Of a DNA stretch of 64,000 nt, positions 59,399 to 64,000 are shown piece by piece. The stretch covers positions 62,001 through 126,000 of the forward strand of contig JARVKI010000928.1 of the NCBI GenBank assembly GCA_036674765.1. Direction: 5' to 3'. The notes beneath the pieces were generated by a model. It saw nothing but the letters and a program-made list of their open reading frames with translations. It was not told the origin of the DNA and ran no database searches. The translations under genes and the position numbers were made by a program. The DNA is from Seiridium cupressi. Lineage: Eukaryota > Ascomycota > Sordariomycetes > Amphisphaeriales > Sporocadaceae. Each line of letters starts with the position of its first letter. The first letter of the stretch is position 1.

Positions 59399-62300
59399 CT
59401 TTAGATATGTAACTTTCTGATTGGAAATATGTTTGGTGACATGCTACCCCGGCCTGCCTATATATAATGAGGATGAGGATAGGGTAAAGCAGACGTATAT
59501 TTAATCCTGTTCTTTGCACTCAATACCATTGTCACAATAAGAAACAAGAAATCATTCCATGAGAAAAATGAAATTGTATTTTCTTTTTTTTATTAAGCAT
59601 GTCGAAGAGAGCGCGACCATGGCTTTTGCCTCGGTTCTCTTTGTTCGTTTTCGAAAGGACAAAGCAGTTGTGTGTTGAAGAAGAAAGAGACTAGCATCAG
59701 AAAAGACAATGCATAACTCGGTGTGACCTATCTATCGTGCTGTTGTGCGTTGTGTTCAACCACAATTAAACGCTGTAACTTGTTGCCTGGATGGATGTAA
59801 GCCACCTTTCGCGGAAGATCCGCCAGATGACCCGGCTGCATGATGCACAATCATATCTCCGTCCGACCCTCTTCCAATCACGTCAAACCACGTCTAGTGA
59901 GGATGAAGACAGACGCTGGATCTCCAACACAGAAACAGTCTGTGGAATCGCAAGCCTTCTGCTGCGTGCTCGAGCTTGGCCAATCAAGTTTGCAGGTTAA
60001 TCAAATAAATCTCGACTAGCATGCAATCGACCGAGCAAGCCGCAGACTGCAGTGGGAGGCACACCATTGGCTACCGGCTATTGTCCACTCTCTAGAGTCT
60101 GTTCATATGCAGGCAACCGGACCGTGATGCATTCGATGTCCCCGCCCGGCCGACGAGAAAGTTCGCCACGTTGCGTGGCCGGCCGGATGAGCGCATATCT
60201 CTAGTCACAAACAGAGTGATCAAGGACACTGGAATATGGTGACCATTGATCCCAAGACCCTGCTGTGGTGATTTGAGACGAGAAATTTAGGCAATTTGAT
60301 TGTCGATCCTCGATGCTGCCCAAGATCATGGCAGGTTTTGGTCAACTGCCGTACTTGCAGATATTCTTGGAATCAACGATGATTACCTATCACAATTCAA
60401 CTTGTAGCACTTTCTGTGGCACTATCTCATCTCGTTTGCGTGAAGTCGAGAGTTAAAAAAAAAAGTAATGATTACCAATACTCCTAGCATAATCCCCCCG
60501 AGTTTCCGTAATCGTCTATTATGATTTTTCATTTCAACATAAGCAAATCAACCCGCTTTTAGTAACCAGTCCGCTTTTCATCCATATGAATGTCGCCCAA
60601 TGAAAGTTCCCTGCCAAGGTAAGCCCGCAAACGATATTACAAGTGAGAACGATCCCATATACAACACACCCCACCCCACGCATCCTTCCGCTGCTCGACT
60701 GCAGATATGCGACGTCTGACTGCTTCATGCAATCCTCCGCCGCCTTAGTTGCTACCGAAGGGCGTCATGATCCCATTGATCTGCTCTTCCATCTCGTCCT
60801 GTGCCTGTCGAGAAGAAGTCGACCCAGTCGCAGAAGTGCCCGCGGTCCATACGGTAGAGCGGCGATAGGAAGAAGACAGTGGTTCTTGAACAAAGTTCGT
60901 GAGGCGTTGGTATGACAGCTCATGATTCGAGGGGCTCCTGAACTGGCTAGTTCCAGTTCCAGTGCTGGACAGTTTCGAGAATCTGTGTGCAGGCTTGGGA
61001 GGGCATTGCCTGGGTCGAATGTCTTAGCAGGCGTTCGTCTAATGCTGTAGCAGGTAAGATTAACTAGAGGAGTTGCCTACCCTGAAATGAGCGAGTCCGT
61101 AGAAGACATGATCGGCGTTAACCAGAGTCTTTATGAACTATGGCGCCAACGATATGGCAGGAACAGCAGCTGCGTGAAATGAACGATCCAGGTTTGATTA
61201 TGATGGTAAACAATATGTCTTAGATGAGTTCCATATCACACGATGCCATGAGAAGGCGCTATAACTGGTATATATCATAGTGCCCAGCTTGTGTTACCCA
61301 CCCCAGAAGACACATGGGGGACAAGCAGTGTTCCGTCAATTATTGCAGAACAATTCTTTTATAATACAGGCCTGCAGGATGTGCTCAGTGCACTTGGGCC
61401 CGTCCCATGGATATCATATCTGCAGTAAGAAAAATGTAGTAGAGCTGAAGAGAATGAATATGGAAATCATCCTGCCAAGCAAGCCTTCGCCAGGCAGCCA
61501 GGCAAGGGAATGCTGTTGGGGGCCAGAGCCTCTAGAGACGACTGTAGCAATGTTATTGGCGTAGTTGTAGGGCCATCTAGTCGAGAGTCCGCCTTCGCTT
61601 TGAGCGCAACGCGAGTGAAGCCATCTTCGGAGCCGAAAAGACCGTGCAGGAGGACAACCCCCCCCCCCCACCCCCAACACGGACATACGCGGGGGACACT
61701 AGCTAGGAATACCGTGCAGTAACCAATTCCCCCCCAAATGCGGCTCCAATCCGCAGCCGTGTGAGACAGAGCCTCATACGCAAAAAATTCCGCCGGCTCT
61801 TGCCATGGGGGCTGAGCAGCGATCCCTCGCGATTAATTGCCGTCGAACTCTCTAACCCAACAGGCTGCCTAGGCGCCGTAGGCGCCGGTGCTACCAGTAA
61901 GCGGCCGCTTGGCATAGGAGAGTATATCTTCAACAAATGAACTACTGACTAGGCTAGTGTGAGGACACCCAAGGCCAAGCAAGGGGTTCGGTTCGGGGCA
62001 AAGGAGTATTTCAGAGCACTTCGGTGAGATGTCCTCCTGCATAATCAGCCGTCCGTTGTTCGTTCTATACTTGTAAAATCCCCACGGATTGACACCGAAG
62101 ACAGTGATGATGTACCCCTACCATAGTTGGAGAACCTCTCTGATTGGCTGGCTAGGACCGCGCGTGTGGGACCGGTCTGCAAAGACTATGTATAGGAGGA
62201 ATAGACAATTTAGAACTCCACGATCTATCTGAATTCCAAATACCGTAGGTTATAGATATGATTTGGAATTGCCACAGGTGGGCTTACGTACGCAACATAG

Positions 62301-63292
62301 CCCCCATCGTCGCGCGGCCGCGGTGCCGACCAATCTCTGTGGTAGTATTTCAAACTGCCAAGTAATGCAAGTTGAATGGGAAAACCATCTAGTTAGAATC
62401 CATGTGCCGTGGACAGCCGGATGTGGAAGTTTGCGTGGCAGTGCGCTGACGTGCCGCACTTGATCAGTTCCGATTTGGTACCATCTAAGCGGCGCACCAA
62501 TGGCGTTCTGAGAAAATGGGGTGCACGTTCCGAATCCGTAAACATGAAAGGCGTAGTGCAACACTCTATGTCAGCAACATCATTCACAGCCTTACAATGA
62601 TTAGCCACCGGTCACATGTCAACGTAACATCTCGTGGGACTCCAGCATGCATTCGATGGTGTTCGGAATACCGAAAACGAACGTTGCAGCGATCTGACTT
62701 GCCTCGTGGATGAGGGAATCGATCATGTCTCGCACATGCTCCTATACGCAACGAAATCATCCCAATCCATGTCGAGAAGCTGCTATTTTAGCTCGCAGCT
62801 CGGTTGAGTGGGCCCATACAAGCAGTCACAGTAGCTTTCAGCTATGCAGATTGTTGCTTGCTTTATGTGCTGGACAATTCTATGAGGATTTTGGTCGGGA
62901 TGGTTGTTATTTTTGTGTACTGTTGGATATGTCCTTAGTTGAACAATATCGAAATTCATCCTTCTCCGGTAGACTGTGACATTCAGTCACGTGGGCCGAT
63001 AATCCCCCAAATCCTCATTAGTTTCAGAAATTCATCGGCAGATGAAAACGGGGATGGGGGCGGGTTTTAGGATCTCGAATACCGACGGCGCGGGCCTTGA
63101 CCGCTGAGCCAGCGCTTTGCAGCACCTAGGATTGGACGGAACGTGTTTGAAGTGGAAGCTTTGGCCCCTTCATGGTCTGTATTGATACAAAGCTCATTGT
63201 TGTGCCGTTGAAATCGGATCCGAGAGCTTGAAGATTATCGCTAGATGTATACAAATTAAATGTCAGCTCCCATTGGAGATATTTCCCCCAGG
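59399..63292. other. Gene-poor stretch upstream of the SNARE gene's 3' end
   Basis: No gene supported. A C-rich run sits at about 61660-61680. A degenerate tRNA-like sequence on the minus strand at about 63060-63125 is described under findings. Other frames (for example 62250-62564 minus) lack motifs. Confidence 0.4.
59459..59467 (-). promoter_or_regulatory. TATA-like element of the possible gene at 59.1 kb
   Basis: Minus-strand TATATATAG about 65 bases upstream of the ATG at 59398. Confidence 0.4.
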
Positions 63293-64000
63293 CTACCCTT
63301 CTCCCCCACCGCCTTCGGCCGGTGGTTCTATAGGTTCGGAGACACCACCACCACCACTCTTCTTTGGTTTGATGACCAGCAGAATAATCATACCCACGAT
63401 TATGAGTACAAGTAGCAATATGATTTTCCGTTTTGTCGTCTTCTTTTGATAGCCGGACGCTATGACCAGTTCCTTTTCGGCCCCCTTGAGGTCCGTCGTC
63501 ATGCGCTCTACGTTGTAGTCTATTCGGTCCAGCATCGTCCCTTGATCGATGACCATGTTTTGCAGGTCTCTGAACAGATCCGAAAGTTCGATGATGCCTT
63601 GAGCGATGTCTTCTATCTCCTTTTCCCGCTGAGCAATGGCTGCATCATTGCTGTGGAGCATTTTCTGGTGCGTAGTTGCCTGTAGAGCCGACTGCGAATA
63701 TGACCTGTCCGCGTCCGATTCGAGGAGTGAGGGATCTGCAGCATAGTTGGACGCCATGGGCGTTGAGGATCTTTCTGCTGGGGAAGCTGCGCCTAACCCG
63801 GACATGCCGCGTAGTTCTAAGATGTTGTTAGTCTGGACGCTTCCGTATTCCCATAGGAGGACAGGACTTACTTTTGAGGTAGGCGCTTTGTTTTTTCCTG
63901 AAGCCTGCACTTGCCTCCTGGACCCGTGTCGCTAGACTGACTTGTATGTTCTTGGCCATGGTTTCCTCTGCTCTGGTCATATTGCCCTCCTTGATCATCT
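63293..64000 (-). CDS. Syntaxin-16/Tlg2-type t-SNARE, 5' part beyond the window
   Basis: Q-SNARE of the trans-Golgi/endosome that drives fusion of endosome-derived vesicles. Two exon parts are visible on the minus strand: 63872-64000 (continuing beyond the window) and 63293-63816, joined across a 55-nt intron with GTAAGT and TTAG. The reading is MIKEGNMTRAEETMAKNIQV, then LATRVQEASAGFRKKQSAYLK and KLRGM, the end of the N-terminal Habc region. The SNARE helix follows: IAQREKEIEDIAQGIIELSD, then LFRDLQNMVIDQGTMLDRID with the central Gln in MVIDQGTMLD, and YNVERMTTDLKGAEKEL. It ends in a single membrane anchor (KIILLLVLIIVGMIILLVIKP) and an unusual Gly-rich tail (SGGGG, GGGGEG). The Gly-rich tail after the anchor would face the lumen. 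The family is certain; Tlg2 is the best fit. Confidence 0.87.

Overview
The window looks like nuclear DNA of a filamentous ascomycete (Pezizomycotina). Protein genes carry short GT-AG introns, mostly 40-140 bases, and the set is typical of moulds: HET, Zn2Cys6 and 2EXR proteins alongside conserved housekeeping genes. Coordinates on the minus strand are given low to high, and exon joins were worked out by hand from splice signals, reading frame and family motifs.

Layout. 1-3.6 kb: no gene recognised. 3.6-5.8 kb (+): large subunit of chromatin assembly factor 1. 6.63-6.70 kb: an organelle-type tRNA-like element with a Pol III terminator. 7.15-8.46 kb (+): remnant of a membrane-anchored protein with one frameshift. 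10.1-21.0 kb (-): three housekeeping genes in series, an eIF4E class II cap-binding protein, a C2H2 zinc-finger protein and the TREX-2 mRNA export scaffold Sac3. 22.6-24.2 kb (+): a UDP-glycosyltransferase pseudogene. 24.5 kb: a 10-N gap flanked by a duplicated block, which looks like an assembly artefact. 25.9-31.2 kb: an unknown conserved protein, a nitronate monooxygenase and a 2EXR protein. 31.2-36.5 kb: gene-poor. 36.5-43.3 kb: a dense core block of Rtt103 (-), clathrin light chain (+), a COX7-like respiratory subunit (-) and a mitochondrial helical-repeat protein (+), arranged as two divergent pairs. 43.3-63.3 kb: a gene-poor accessory region with two paralogous small genes (44.7-45.1 and 48.3-48.6 kb), a decayed HET gene, a Zn2Cys6 regulator with three in-frame TAG codons and a possible small gene at 59 kb. 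The window ends inside a syntaxin-16/Tlg2-type SNARE gene.

Core genes have intact frames, while the accessory stretches hold broken genes. Two of these, the glycosyltransferase and the Zn2Cys6 regulator, are interrupted only by nonsense codons with no shift of frame. Most of those codons are what C-to-T change at CpA would give, which is the signature of repeat-induced point mutation (RIP). The least expected find is the pair of unannotated small genes. They share a 35-nt first exon, the same intron phase and a conserved C-terminal half, and each has a TATA element upstream. I found no CRISPR array, rRNA or intact transposon.
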